Shown in pieces: positions 58,001-64,000 of a stretch of DNA of 64,000 bases. A program made the position numbers and the translations under genes. This DNA comes from Romanomermis culicivorax (Eukaryota; Nematoda; Enoplea; Mermithida; Mermithidae), in NCBI GenBank assembly GCA_963922205.1, contig CAWUHX010000247.1, positions 372,001 through 436,000 on the forward strand, read 5' to 3'. How positions within the stretch are numbered: the stretch's first letter is position 1; the number at the start of each line of letters is the position of its first letter. The notes beneath the pieces were generated by a model that saw only the letters and a program-made list of their open reading frames with translations, did no database searches and was not told the origin of the DNA.

Positions 58001-61000
58001 GCAACCGCAACCAATTCCGCAACCAGCGATTCTAGCGCCGCCGACGGCGCCTGTGGATGTTCAAACCCCACAGGTTCCAGCACGTCCGTGCCGGCTCTAG
58101 ATCGCTACGGTAATCCTATCCGAAGACCCGGCCGGTATGAACACTCAATAAAACAAAAACAACAGCTCCAGGAAGAATCGGCGTACCGCAAATCTCACAA
58201 AACAAGAACAACGGACGAACCGAGTACGCGGCGTACGCCGCCACCCAGCACTTCGCGTGCTAAGCACGGCCGAACGCCAAGCGAGCGCACTACTCGACGC
58301 CGCAAACAACGCGATAAACGGAGAGATCGCGAAGAAGACGAACGCTCTTCGCACGCCACGTCAACGCCAAAACCCAAGCGCGACTCCTCCAAAACAGCAG
58401 CGCCGGCAACAAAACTGCCACCTGCTCACAAACCCGATAGCCATCCTTCAGGCCACGAGTCTCATTCTCGTGATGATCGCCACCGTAAAGAAACGAAACA
58501 AACCCCACCAACCGGCAGGGACAGCCGCCAACACGAACGCCGCGATGACGCACCGCCCCACCGCACGCAGAGCGAACAAACGCGCAAGGTGCACACGACG
58601 GGTTTTTACGAAGAACATTATCGCCATGGTTTCCGCCGTTCACCATCGAAACTAACAGATTACATTAGCCCATTGCATCGAGATGCCGAAATCCAACGCC
58701 GCCTGGAAGCCCTAAAAAATCCGCCGAAAGATGAATTCAAAGCTCCACTCCCACCGCCTCCTATGGACGTGGAGCCCGCAACACCCTCGATTACGCCTAC
58801 GGTAACGTCACAGCCGTCTACGGCTCCGACAACCGCCATAACAACCACGGTAACCCACACCATGTCGCTGCCACCTATGGCCCCGACGTCGGCTCCGGTT
58901 ACTGCGTTCAAACAGCCGCCGATGATCATCGCCACTAAACCGGTTCTTGGAGCTCCGTTGCCACCAAGTTCCGCACCAGCCATTAAACCCCGGTTGCCTA
59001 GCGAGGCTACACACTTGCCGAATTACACGAGATTCCGAACCACCGATAAGCCGCATTGCGTTACGATAGTCACACCGGGCTACCCGCCACATATTGACCC
59101 GGCCGTCAAATTTTTCTCACCACGCACGCTGCACGAAATGGTGCTGATCAATTTTTTCGGGCGCCTTCGCATTCACATCATCATGCCCGTGCACATCCGC
59201 GCCATGAACGCTTCGCTGGCGCTGTACCAATATTTCCGCGACCATTATCGCCCCGCATACGTAGAACAACAACCCCCGATCTCGCAAGCCGTCGCCACGT
59301 TGATATTGAAATGGATCGCCGGTCTTTGGGCCGAGGAGCTCGGCGTCGTTGACGCCCTTCACACCGCCCACTTGACCCTTTTCCTATATGAAGCCCACGG
59401 CCTGGATAACCCTTCGTGCCTGCTCCAAGCCTACAACACCGCTGTCGGACTCATCGACAGCTGGATGGCTTACCCGAGCTACGCACCGTTTCCACAGCCG
59501 CCCGAAATCGCCGACATCCGAAGAATTTATTTGCAATATCACAGCGAGACGGATCGCCCCGCGCCCCTGCTGCGTCAGCACGACTTTTCCGCCTGGTGGA
59601 ATCTTTTGCCACCGCGACCGTTGCCGCCAACAGGGACGCCGTCCGACAGACCGTCGCTAATTGCCACTCAGTTGCCAGCACCAGGCGTAAACCCCCTCTC
59701 GCCGCTTCAACTTCAAACGTCAACCTCATCGTCGCGCCGCCGGGATACCTCTGACTACAGTCGATCCCGCTATTCCCGTAACATCCGTTTTGATGGCCAC
59801 GACCACCCGTACGATCCCCATGGCTACCACAACGATCGTTACTGACAACACGAACATGACCGCCGCGATTCCCCACGAAATCACCGCTCCGCATCCGATA
59901 CTCGTTACCGCCGCCGCCATTGAACAAGAGCTTTTTGTACAGTAATATTGTTTTTCTTCGTTTTTGTGTGTCTTAACCTCATTTTTGATCCGGTTGTTTT
60001 ATTTCTAATCTCGTTTTGCTTTATACTTTTGTACTAGTTTCCAGCGCACTGCAGCCGACGCTGCAAGCACACAGTAAGTAGACCACCGGTGGCCCGCTAC
60101 ACGCCCCCACTTGCCCCGTTTTGTCCGTACACTTCGCCGCTGGACGCACTATTGTCGCCGCCCCAAAAATCGGCTCAAACTACCCCAACAAGTCCGCCGG
60201 CCCCGCTGTGTGACGCCGAAGAATTCTTCGGCAACCCCGGCGACGGCCTGTAGTGGCGGAGCCCTTCCCCTTGCATGTTTTTCGGTACTTCTTGACGATC
60301 GCTTAGGGTGATCTACTGCTAGGGGGGAGGGGTGTTGTAGTGTGTTTTCCGCCGATTTTTCACTGTTTTGTCAAAACGCGTCACAGGCCCGCAGGTGGCA
60401 AGTGGAGAGAGCAAAGGGAACCACCAGCAGTCATCTTACTGTAGCGCACGTCGGTACGCGTGCGCTGGTCTCTCTCTATTCACTTATCGTAACGTATACT
60501 TTGTGTGTGTTTTTATTTCTCTACTAGTTGTGTGCCCCGCCGGCCACCACTAGTTTATATTAGCAGCCTCCCACCACGTCTTCTCGTCCTTTCTCGCCTG
60601 TGCGTGGGAGTCGATTTATTATTATTATTATTTTTCTTCGCCTCGCCTGTCGCGTTTTGTCACGTAAGTTTTCGTACTTTTATCGTATAATAATAAATAG
60701 GTAGGAAAGCCCCTTTGTCTCTTGGTACTGAGCAATAAGGGAGACAATTAAAGAAACTAGGTTTTTCTTTAATTGTTGGGTTAATCATTGTCGGGGTTTA
60801 ACTACCAGTAATTAGATTATCGGGTAAACATGGGCGTGGGACGCACGTACATTAAGGACGCAACCTCGGAATCCCAATCCTGCTCACGCCGCATCATCTC
60901 CGCCCCGACCAAAACCAAGATACAACATATATTGTTATGGTAATGTTTCTTTTTCTATGTATATTATTTTTGTTTTAGATCCTCAAGATTTTTGAGGTTT

Positions 61001-62077
61001 GGCATTATGATAATATTGAGCAATATCATCCAACCAAAAACCCTACTGGTGGTTTATTTACTCAATACGTCAATACCTTTATGAAAATGAAACTAGTAAA
61101 TTTTATATTATGTAAATGTGACAGACTTTGATTGTAATTTTTATAGGAGAGTGAAGGCTATCCTGCTAAAGCTCAGACAGATGAGCAAAAATGTGAATAC
61201 GAAATGGAGGTCTACAATCATGAGAATATTTCATTGGATTCTTCAAAAATTTTAAAAAATCCTGGAAAGAGGGCTTTGGCTAAATTAATGCTAAATTCTT
61301 TCTGGGGAAAAGTAACTATGCATAGTTTTTTGTATTTCATTTAATTATTTTTATGTTTTTTAGTTTGGTCAACGAAACAATATGGATAAGACTGTTATCC
61401 ACAATGCACCCAAAGAATATTTTGAACTTGTGATGAATGTCGCCAACATTATTAAGAATGTTAGACTAATCAATGAACAATTGGTGTCAACAACATATTG
61501 TCAACATGATGATTTTGCGGAAGTCATGGGAAATACTAACGCTGTTATTGCAGCTTATACAACGGCTCAAGCTCGATTAAAGTTATATTCTTACATTGAG
61601 CGATTAAAAAGTCGAGTATTGTATTTTGACACGGATAGTATTATTTACCTGTCAACAGTTGACAAACAACAATATCAAGTACCCACTGGTTGGTGTCTTG
61701 GTGAAATGACTGACGAGTTACGTGAATATGGTTCTGGATCTTACATTACCGAATTTGTTAGTGGAGGTCCTAAAAATTACGCCTACAGGTTGTACAGTCC
61801 CTCTACAGACCAATACCGTCACATAATCAAAGTCCGCGGTATCACTTTGTCATCAGATACTATGAAAAAAGTTAATTTTTATTCGCTTCATCGAATGGTT
61901 TTTGCTTTTGTAAAAAACAATGGAAAAGAAGAAGTAGATGTACATAGTCTCCGTATAGAGCGTCAGCAAGATCGTAAAGTTGTTACTCGTAAAACTTTGA
62001 AAAAATTTCGTATAGTATATGATAAACATATTTTGAAACATAATTTTTGTACATTTCCTTATGGTTGGACTAAATGA
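43051..62077 (+). CDS. Polinton protein-primed DNA polymerase B (11 exons), with a nonsense codon and a retrotransposon in intron 8
   Basis: Exons: 43,051-43,810; 43,864-44,220; 44,270-44,699; 44,762-45,235; 45,299-45,558; 45,609-45,966; 46,020-46,286; 46,339-46,754; 60,979-61,095; 61,147-61,311; 61,364-62,077; all junction phases agree. An acidic N-terminus with three [13 protein letters not shown] repeats and a Gly run precedes a conserved terminal region. A Cys/His-rich zinc-binding region spans exons 3-4. The 3'-5' exonuclease motifs are [14 protein letters not shown] and YCRSDV. Polymerase motifs are DVCSLYPF (A), [12 protein letters not shown] (B) and YFDTDSI (C). It replicates the element from protein-capped ends. 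Exon 8 has TGA at 46,605-46,607 in place of an expected Arg, after motif A. The 14.2-kb nested element lies in intron 8 (donor GTATAT kept). Probably inactive unless the stop is bypassed. Confidence 0.9.
46605..46607 (+). other. In-frame TGA in polymerase exon 8
   Basis: Between HPVLLY and [13 protein letters not shown]. Both sides are well conserved in frame, so this is a single nonsense change (CGA to TGA would account for it) rather than a wrong exon edge. Confidence 0.85.
46756..46759. repeat. Target duplication of the nested retrotransposon, left copy (TATA)
   Basis: TATA before the 5' LTR is repeated at 60,928-60,931 after the 3' LTR. Removing the element and one copy leaves a normal short intron. 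Four bases is the length I can see; a fifth does not match. Confidence 0.75.
46760..47354 (+). repeat. 5' LTR of the nested retrotransposon
   Basis: 595 bp, TGTTGTAGTGTG...GATACAACA. It contains a 7-bp stem (GCGCACG...CGTGCGC) at about 46,871-46,892, (ATT)n at 47,042-47,059 and AATAAA near 47,127-47,132 that may serve as poly(A) signal. About seven single-base differences from the 3' copy. Confidence 0.95.
47356..47373 (+). promoter_or_regulatory. Probable primer binding site
   Basis: TGGTGACCGTTTGGATTG starts two bases after the LTR end. TGG at this spot would pair with the CCA tail of a tRNA. The priming tRNA was not identified. Confidence 0.6.
47491..49377 (+). CDS. Gag-like polyprotein of the nested retrotransposon
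   Basis: From ATG 47,491 (the frame is open further upstream without an ATG) to TAA 49,377, 628 residues. The first half is Pro/Ala/Thr-rich and low complexity. A helical stretch (about 195-260, including [16 protein letters not shown]) may be a coiled coil. A folded segment at about 390-580 ([51 protein letters not shown]) has the look of a Gypsy capsid domain. It would form the particle in which the RNA is copied. The last 50 residues overlap the next frame. Confidence 0.72.
   Translation: MPMVSHTPPDFTRFPSRSSSPNAATAARRALSFDQMMLPPPSNITQSTAVPTVSLSPHNPPLSNFSTPALDRTAQPQAPLIPATAATTNSQTPRPLNQNLLTAAENRLNAPPAPQIPPPTAPTRSNNDQIVARTDFSESFVNIEPPQAPAANRASVNDHRSSLAIANANEVQNFRIKARDALEQLNTAAARITNNVPTVQTIDQIIGAVSDQFQAQQLRVQREIQEQTKATNARFAALAEQMQQLISTTAAATHARNPPTPRPPPVSSRFHGEETRNIYIPNETLHETEPAPVFGRLPNQVKPKAPSTDTLYNNEFARTTCADEDLHRSALQRRPPPAANQFGFSDYPPEDYYEHPHPLYDMPRTSHREEDSRIKTIVDNMHPLIIDGAATNKPLLRFFIRLENEFGYDASSHVKMSALRRLTRDTPSDMIQDMTRYEDAKHLLMFQLAPDCNPMTLKRELASITPEAGGEPAAFLSKVMTYVQLLYQHEDQTFRHKQVIDTFLTKMPVFYQLTIGEQAKGFTNVQQLADAVAKARSVLNATKAEIGTAERPILVNQADQDAPPPKSPQPFDRRFERQRSMAALKIATASALPQWTVGCKIRRPNPLNSTLSNHRRRNCRARRCFWNN
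49218..50411 (+). CDS. Nucleocapsid and first half of the protease, -1 frame relative to gag
   Basis: Open from 49,218 (first ATG 49,272) to TAG 50,409-50,411. An Arg/Gln-rich region is followed by a zinc-knuckle-like [16 protein letters not shown] (C-x2-H-x5-H-x4-C), a variant known from some Gypsy gag proteins, then [16 protein letters not shown] basic repeats. Near the end is the retroviral aspartic protease active site [12 protein letters not shown]. The fold continues only in the next frame after another -1 step near 50,400. It is probably translated as a fusion with gag by frameshifting, or one base has been lost twice. Confidence 0.7.
   Translation, partial: TPAQHGRPQNRYRERSPSMDRRMQNPAPQPTKFDSFQPPPPQLPRTEMLLEQLIQRYDRDYEERKSRKRPEETISNNRQQSPRHQSQSREPYANRFDRSASRDRARTTQPTGLWCDAHKSRTHNTEDCVWLKRQNAQQSARLEPNRPSYAAQPRQVDFRNNSNDVRGQRDWRPRRGGPPQRGANYARGARNHFYEGNPVQRPNDFIQNTYAVYPNHQFPAPWEQHIHYNAVPAPYVTTPTDSSRASSQSSELQITLPALPALNTASIPALETRVNNQSTSTANMVVPSKEIASAAPIVSPGIVRWNATGRAFQDPCHIRSSVCQIDNLTPSSKSFVRKYASTRAFQIPIKIGAVKAHVLIDTGAQCSVLSSGLVKRAFNKQSLQLPICGKIKVADGA
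50312..54202 (+). CDS. Pol: protease C-terminal half, reverse transcriptase, RNase H, integrase with mutated active site
   Basis: Domains in order: the protease flap and [10 protein letters not shown] segment (residues about 30-85); reverse transcriptase with [26 protein letters not shown] and the active site [10 protein letters not shown] (about residue 512); RNase H with VIQTDAS (about 661), [20 protein letters not shown] and ADFLSR; then integrase with zinc-binding HQFH...CKICQ. The integrase core has ATNIVN, SNQGGC and GMVKRFNQ where the family has D, D and E. The altered sites are N at 53,318-53,320, N at 53,495-53,497 and K at 53,603-53,605, with exact D,D(35)E spacing. RT and RNase H look intact. 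The integrase should be unable to join DNA by itself. Confidence 0.9.
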   Translation: MFRPLIRVSQTRFQQAIASTPDLWKNQSSRRRVVNAHGPVVVTMESAFGEHMIKCVILDDDGNDQFIIGTDFLGHPDIHAILNFKDNYIEIQDVKLPLKVIASVRPQTELFLKAANDNVLEEIPEDERVSCYDDKSDIFSQPEEIEVEQPIRQAQPSPHQPPPRRLEVTELAEPIFLIAQASVSISPHCQQWVKSSVFPTTSATVPDVIVQPLATDNVAAELPVETAVVNITNGHCPLLFINNTPNSIKLRPNQLIAMAKHTLEYSEAHADCQIATAAADRDLTDHEPAALDKSFPGNTAQQKLEYALNKMTEKTYVSTAQKAKALKMLRHHRDVFSLPGDKPTITSELTISIDTGTAKPVSRHYYHAAMEQRPIVRRHIQEMLENDFIEPSRSPWAAPLFLVKKKDGSWRPVVDYCGINDVTPSDKFPIPRIDDYLDAMGHAKFFTTLDLKAGYWQVPLDADSRDKTTFICQEGLFRFKVLPFGLKNAPAEFQRLMERILRPYIWKICLVYIDDIIIFSNLFEEHLEHLQIVFDALRAANLMLRPDKCEFLPPQVKFLGHLLSAHGIAADPEKVKAIAEYEFPKTKKGMQSFLGLVQWCKRFIPNLATLSSPLYGLLRKDAQYSATDEHYAAFKGIKNALTSSPFLRYLVYDGKAQFVIQTDASTTAIGAILYQENENDQWVIPYNSRVLTDAETRYSTTERECLAIVYGFRMYPHYVYGQKVIVRTDHKPLEWLKDEKHRNSRLQRFAISLQDYDYKVEYVKGKDNACADFLSRKDDRDKSPIQNAENLTATIFRENFHPAGATKATDLTVPEIRPAVAPLPMEVDAEINAITHAMTRKTISSPTLPNSMPKDADHEPPPAEVITIAAHEEILNAQAVDLAITKIIASLKTDNAAKHPLIFFLEDQILYRQLKEVKQLVVPASMVDQTLHQFHGAKILNHQGTNGTLAAIKAHFWWPRMEENVRDWIKTCKICQLTTPRTSPPPPLLPIQPKHPFEIVATNIVNISPVGEKRPYVIVFQDYFTKFVSAHLIPDQKASTIVECFINNVVLTHGSPLVLLSNQGGCFTSKLMQDICELLKIRKVKTTAYHPQCNGMVKRFNQTLIAQLKKYTADDSDNWERYLPYAVFAYNATPHTATRHSPFSLLRGYEPRITFDYDCARRLTLPLNYDAYQHILTQAQLKMHEKIKANLDAAAAASKEYFDRKARKRDFVVNDLVLLTNTRKANKIQPDFIGPFLITDASRAAENVVTIDSLDAPGRPQTVSITRLKPFVPRPAKDAFENEEGGPRTPHTSRPQ
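54203..54713. other. Spacer between pol and the downstream coding region
   Basis: T-richer, non-coding by composition, with several ATGs in short frames. It could contain a splice acceptor for a subgenomic RNA (TTTTACTATTTC..., CTTCCATCAGC AAT at about 54,655-54,670), which is inference. Confidence 0.4.
54714..54932 (+). CDS. Small ORF with PPPY motif, possibly an exon
   Basis: 72 residues from ATG 54,714, beginning [20 protein letters not shown]. PPxY is a late-domain motif that recruits host NEDD4-type ligases in many retroviruses. A possible donor (GACG|GTATTTTC at about 54,853) and acceptor (CCCCTCTGTAG at about 54,932) would make it a first exon spliced onwards, but I could not join it in frame to the exonuclease region. 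It lies between pol and that region on the same strand. Confidence 0.35.
   Translation: MTMPSTGSTSMADEPPPYRESINVNERYVRWAEQQPHQNDLSFACDGIFSFYAFAAYTCMLLLGTPWVSPPL
55203..58100 (+). CDS. Retrotransposon-borne protein with WRN/RNase D-like DEDDy 3'-5' exonuclease domain
   Basis: 965 residues from ATG 55,203. Residues about 75-270 form a DEDDy exonuclease: motif I LVGFDTES (D81, E83), motif [17 protein letters not shown] (D155 or D156), a family-typical [10 protein letters not shown]...[11 protein letters not shown] segment, and motif [16 protein letters not shown] (Y258, D262; Y-x3-D). In RNase D and WRN this domain trims 3' ends of RNA or DNA with two metal ions. After it come a Lys run ([11 protein letters not shown], possible nuclear signal), an unassigned conserved-looking region (about 410-680), and a Pro/Thr/Ala-rich tail. 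There is no signal peptide or membrane helix, so it is not an envelope gene. Later coding continues in the next frame. I know of no standard LTR element gene of this kind. Confidence 0.78.
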   Translation: MSLIRRGVPCVNDEYRIRSCLENNVKRLTRVADLESWYISMYARPPNVLPPPIFLSPGSLGQALAAQPTPNFRGYTLVGFDTESIMAADIKQFQFTVQMPADPTASSYPHYVQLAFPNGTMFVFETFTATPEDWTALFALVDSDHTIMVSFDGADDWAGIYALLGTQFRTDRQKKNKDPVVKAIHFDTYRVIRNINISPSLYELARRIGFFPEKHTLKATVSALWALDVSKLTLRFPGALRFFNNPTTSFLQSDVLAYAALDAYYPLLLFLAFGCYGFIPEVYNAPALFPHDSLDAAEIDHLAEYVIATFHNVALSDALPPDYANRIYPTTSQVALPAIMRDEVLSAYKFFMYDCTSSDHGRSFCLGTVPNGFRDVKPLTRTTHPKLLPVPKVPKKKKKKQKDEWNKSPDVSDDEDPALKPQSVFHDPKRLQAAVTSAMKSNLTDRLLELLNFPLSPIYKLAIRDRMPYNDPNLPPLPHEVDDLWTERVAADQPLRERTYNGTHYRYHPSTILNFLQVDGEWFRKLTSLMPLAALLASPCSAAEYAVVKDVLLRHAQSMTPEIRAAFYECMWYRSDSNPNSLLTNWMNRITEREPSFSSDPGTYICNRFALRPIVFNEDFHMETSVEEIEIDEHDYTANPHSRFHFYSTFIALIDFQNRFSFPTPVYAYPMPTTASVQTLTAEELLDRPIDVEVEPADDELLETPIFDLNIAKLPPSTDVLALPMGPAPSDITATATQINDFLKLTLDEISNIAPAPMDESTSVQPAAIDSKTMTSEQMLTDIPEEGTVDQSTSMDVVSTEPAATITTTAQAVDPQIYLAMPAVLPGPPLIATVAAARYSAPVRFSQQIISAAQWDALAAALAAYHFPPPPPGMLFPEHQWKDFPEALKEQIQQILLPPPTLIAPAPQVAHMAPAMAQPVVQPPALLPPPVTSQPQPIPQPAILAPPTAPVDVQTPQVPARPCRL
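58040..59845 (+). CDS. Downstream half of the extra coding region (SR-rich protein), -1 frame
   Basis: This frame is open from before 57,764, but composition suggests the real coding part starts about 58,040, where the exonuclease frame is about to end (58,100). It begins near [21 protein letters not shown] highly charged Arg/Ser/Lys/Asp region ([19 protein letters not shown]) is followed by a Pro-rich linker. A folded, helical C-terminal domain covers about 59,010-59,570 ([52 protein letters not shown]). The relation to the preceding frame is again -1. It may be one long protein with the exonuclease, joined by frameshifting, or the result of a one-base deletion. Function unknown; the basic part suggests RNA binding. 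Confidence 0.6.
   Translation, partial: ADGACGCSNPTGSSTSVPALDRYGNPIRRPGRYEHSIKQKQQLQEESAYRKSHKTRTTDEPSTRRTPPPSTSRAKHGRTPSERTTRRRKQRDKRRDREEDERSSHATSTPKPKRDSSKTAAPATKLPPAHKPDSHPSGHESHSRDDRHRKETKQTPPTGRDSRQHERRDDAPPHRTQSEQTRKVHTTGFYEEHYRHGFRRSPSKLTDYISPLHRDAEIQRRLEALKNPPKDEFKAPLPPPPMDVEPATPSITPTVTSQPSTAPTTAITTTVTHTMSLPPMAPTSAPVTAFKQPPMIIATKPVLGAPLPPSSAPAIKPRLPSEATHLPNYTRFRTTDKPHCVTIVTPGYPPHIDPAVKFFSPRTLHEMVLINFFGRLRIHIIMPVHIRAMNASLALYQYFRDHYRPAYVEQQPPISQAVATLILKWIAGLWAEELGVVDALHTAHLTLFLYEAHGLDNPSCLLQAYNTAVGLIDSWMAYPSYAPFPQPPEIADIRRIYLQYHSETDRPAPLLRQHDFSAWWNLLPPRPLPPTGTPSDRPSLIATQLPAPGVNPLSPLQLQTSTSSSRRRDTSDYSRSRYSRNIRFDGHDHPYDPHGYHNDRY
59846..60320. other. 3' untranslated region of the retrotransposon
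   Basis: Short frames only (for example 60,111-60,311); it leads to the purine tract. Confidence 0.5.
60321..60332 (+). promoter_or_regulatory. Polypurine tract
   Basis: AGGGGGGAGGGG directly before the 3' LTR, the expected primer for plus-strand DNA synthesis. Confidence 0.9.
60333..60927 (+). repeat. 3' LTR of the nested retrotransposon
   Basis: 595 bp, the same length and ends as the 5' copy. Differences counted by eye: seven substitutions (mostly G/A or C/G), no gaps. Confidence 0.95.
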
Positions 62078-62082
62078 TTTTT

Positions 62083-63435
62083 ACAATAAAGTAGAATGTT
62101 GCATCGAATTAAAAATTTTTCTTTTTGATATGTAAAGATTTTTTCTTTTTTCTACACGCTTTTTACGACTATTTTGTTTTGATCATTTTTTATAAAAGAC
62201 CTTCTTGGTCATTTTTGGCAGTCATTCAAAATTTATACGTATGCACCCGTAAGGATAATGTTTCATCGCGTAATGACTTTCCCGAGAATTTACTCATTAA
62301 ACAGACCATTACTGACCAATTTGACCGTTTGAGATTGACTTGAACGATCGTTCAGGAATGGGGCCTCCGAGCATATTTATGCCTGCAGGTGGCGCCCTTT
62401 TGTCAAAGGGGGTCCAGGGGCGCAAATTTTTGAAAGGCTTCTTCTGCCCACGGGAGAAGCCATTTTTACACACGATCGGTTTTGATTTCTTTTCATATTT
62501 TGCTCATTTCATGTTTTCCTTTTTCATCTACAGTAACACATCTATTACTCTAATTCCTCTATTACCATAATAGAAAAATTTACCGTAATTCTACTATTAC
62601 GATAATTCCTGAATTTGTATCCTTTACCGTACGTCAACTCTCCAAATTTTCTACACGCTTTTTACGACCTGCTCGTTTGGTCATCTTTCTATAAAAGACC
62701 TTATTTGTCTACATGCTTTTTACGGCCAGCTCGCTCTGGTCAGTTTTATAAAAGACCTTCTTGGTCATTTTTGGCAGAACATCAAAATTTATACGCATGC
62801 ACCCGTAAGGATAATGTTTCATCGCATAATGACTCTCCCAAGAATTTACTCATTAAACAGACCATTACTGACCAGATTGACCGTTCTGACATTTGTTGAC
62901 TTGAACGATCGTTCAGAAAATGGGACCTCCGAAATATATTTACACCTGCAGGTGGCACCCTTTTGACAAAGGGGGTCCAGGGTGCAAATTTTTGTGGGCT
63001 TCCTCTTCCCAGTGGGGAAGCCGTTTTTACACACGATCTCTTTTTATTTCTTTTCCATTTTTTGTTCATTTTAGTTTTCCTTTTTGCGTTCATCATTGAT
63101 TTTCCTTTTCCATCTACAGTAACACACCTATTACCATAATTCCTCTATTACCATAATCGAAAAATTACCGTAATTCTAATATTACGGTAACTCTAGAACA
63201 TGCATTCTTAACCGTACGACCTATAAATCGAGCGTATATGTTTACTGTACGACCTATAAATCGACGAAGAAATTAAACGTATATGTTTACTGTACGACCT
63301 GTAAATCCACCAAAAGCCGATCGTATATGTTTACTGTACGACCTATAAATCGGCAAAAAGTGACAAATTATAGGTCGTACACAAAAGATAGGGGTATCCT
63401 TAAGTGTACGACCTATACGGTCCGGCCTTACTACT
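62083..63435. repeat. Right terminal inverted repeat of the Polinton, with an internal duplicated copy
   Basis: 62,640-63,435 is the near-identical reverse complement of the left terminus. 62,083-62,150 matches its innermost part. Between them, 62,150-62,640 is a diverged direct copy of the same interior (CTACACGCTTTTTACGAC, CACCCGTAAGGATAATGTTTC, ACTTGAACGATCGTTCAG, GCCTGCAGGTGGC, ACACACGATCGG), so the right end carries one extra unit. The polymerase stop (62,077) and its AATAAA (62,085-62,090) touch the inner edge. Confidence 0.88.
62085..62090 (+). terminator. Poly(A) signal of the polymerase gene
   Basis: AATAAA eight bases after the stop codon of exon 11, at the inner edge of the right terminal repeat. 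Confidence 0.6.
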
Positions 63436-63441
63436 TACAGT
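63436..63441. repeat. Polinton target site duplication, right copy (TACAGT)
   Basis: Identical to 29,261-29,266 and directly adjacent to the terminal CCTTACTACT. Confidence 0.92.
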
Positions 63442-64000
63442 TGAAGCAAACATGTCTTCAGGCTTGGCTGACGTATTCCAAATGAGACCATAATTTTGAT
63501 TCGCAAGTGCTTCACACTACTTCAATATTTTGTTTACAAACTTTTTACTGTAGCTAAAGTTGTGCAAAATCTTCCCGGAGTACCCCTGAGGCGTAGTGTA
63601 TCAATTTGGTCTCTGCACAATCCTCATCACAGGAATTATCAATCAATACAGAGAATGAGTTCATGAAAAAATCGAATTTTTCTTCCTTGAGAGACCCCTC
63701 CCCCCAAAAATTTGAGAATTACTGACCTCCGGCCCCAAAAAAGTCGCTCAACCCCCGCCCTGACCACGAGGCTCCGTTACATGTATGCTTACAACCATGG
63801 TAGTCTCCAACAATTGTTTCACAAACTCACATTTTTTCCTATTCAGGCTGATCCCAATGTACTTCAGATATGTATTCTACTCTGTTGCAATTTTGGTCTT
63901 TATACGCATGAATTCATGTGTTGCCTTAAAGTAGGTATTGACACGTAATGGGTAAACACGTTGCCATCATAACCATCGCCAAACACTGTTCGAAAAATAA
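63442..64000. other. Right host flank; no gene, start of a dispersed repeat at the edge
   Basis: C-rich stretch at 63,690-63,760 similar to other C-run segments. The last 58 bases (TAATGGGTAAACACGTTGCC and following) repeat 25,845-25,902, which precedes the tRNA-like sequence there, so a second copy of that element begins here and is cut by the window end. Confidence 0.6.

Larger units (their letters stand above)
46760..60927 (+). mobile_element. Ty3/Gypsy-order LTR retrotransposon with an extra exonuclease-encoding region (14.2 kb)
   Basis: 595-bp LTRs with TGTTGT...ACAACA ends, a primer site after the 5' LTR, a purine tract before the 3' LTR, and gag, protease, RT, RNase H and integrase in Gypsy order. 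Unusual points: 14.2 kb in total; -1 frame steps between gag, protease and pol regions; about 4.6 kb of further coding downstream of pol; and integrase without its catalytic acids. The LTRs differ by about seven substitutions, so insertion is fairly recent. Base composition (GC-rich, C/A-rich sense strand) contrasts sharply with the AT-rich Polinton around it. Confidence 0.93.
29267..63435. mobile_element. Polinton/Maverick element (34.2 kb including a nested 14.2-kb retrotransposon)
   Basis: Bounded by inverted repeats beginning AGTAGTAAGGCCGG and by a perfect 6-bp target duplication. Without the nested element it is about 20.0 kb, within the usual Polinton range. Gene content matches the family: protein-primed polymerase B, retroviral-type integrase with chromodomain, adenain-like protease, FtsK/HerA-type packaging ATPase, and major and minor jelly-roll capsid proteins. 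Structural and integration genes lie on the minus strand between 32,664 and 42,244. The polymerase is divergent on the plus strand from 43,051. Polintons are thought to form virus particles as well as to transpose. Nonsense and frameshift lesions in the polymerase, ATPase, integrase and core genes suggest that this copy has lost full autonomy. Confidence 0.95.

Noticed and set aside
1..64000. CRISPR arrays, rRNA genes and bacterial operon signals
   Set aside because: No regular spacer-repeat array with unique spacers, no rRNA-like conserved core; introns show a eukaryotic nuclear genome.

Overview
The window reads as nuclear DNA of a nematode. Genes have short exons with GT..AG introns, intron tails end in TTTCAG/TTTTAG-like motifs, and a long tract of GCCTAA (the complement of TTAGGC, the known nematode telomere unit) lies inside an intron. 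I could run no search, so species is not assigned.

Left part, about 1-29,260: host DNA. It holds an SLC13-type (Na+/dicarboxylate-like) transporter on the minus strand (1-5,957, running off the left edge), a rhodopsin-class GPCR on the plus strand (9,901-14,207), 3' exons of an acidic protein (minus, 15,863-16,319), a second GPCR on the minus strand (19,456-23,337) and, just upstream of it, a candidate RFamide neuropeptide precursor (minus, 23,479-23,862). Introns and spacers are filled with degenerate tandem repeats, many sharing a GTTTACAC/TTTACACT core. There are also tRNA-derived SINEs, a MITE-like inverted repeat, a T-rich 3.4-kb tract, a diverged solo LTR and a remnant resembling the GIY-YIG end of a retroelement.

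Right part, 29,267-63,435: one Polinton/Maverick element. It has long terminal inverted repeats starting AGTAGTAAGG and a perfect 6-bp target duplication (TACAGT). Its genes match the known Polinton set. On the minus strand these are double jelly-roll major capsid, single jelly-roll minor capsid, a basic core-like protein, adenain-type protease, integrase with chromodomain, packaging ATPase and several small proteins. On the plus strand is an 11-exon protein-primed DNA polymerase B, plus a GC-rich four-exon gene of unknown role near the left end. Several genes carry single lesions: TGA in the polymerase, TGA near the end of the ATPase, a poly-G frameshift in the chromodomain and a frameshift in the core protein. 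The element looks mostly whole but probably no longer autonomous.

Nested in it, 46,760-60,927: a 14.2-kb Ty3/Gypsy-order LTR retrotransposon. It sits in intron 8 of the Polinton polymerase, five bases past the splice donor. Its two 595-bp LTRs differ at about seven sites. It encodes gag, protease, RT-RNase H-integrase, and, unusually, a further long reading region downstream of pol. That region begins with a recognisable WRN/RNase D-like DEDDy 3'-5' exonuclease domain with all catalytic positions kept. In contrast, the integrase has all three D,D(35)E catalytic residues replaced (N, N, K), each explainable by one G-to-A change. A mobile element carrying an intact nuclease of a type not normally linked to LTR elements, together with a catalytically dead integrase, is the most striking observation in the window.
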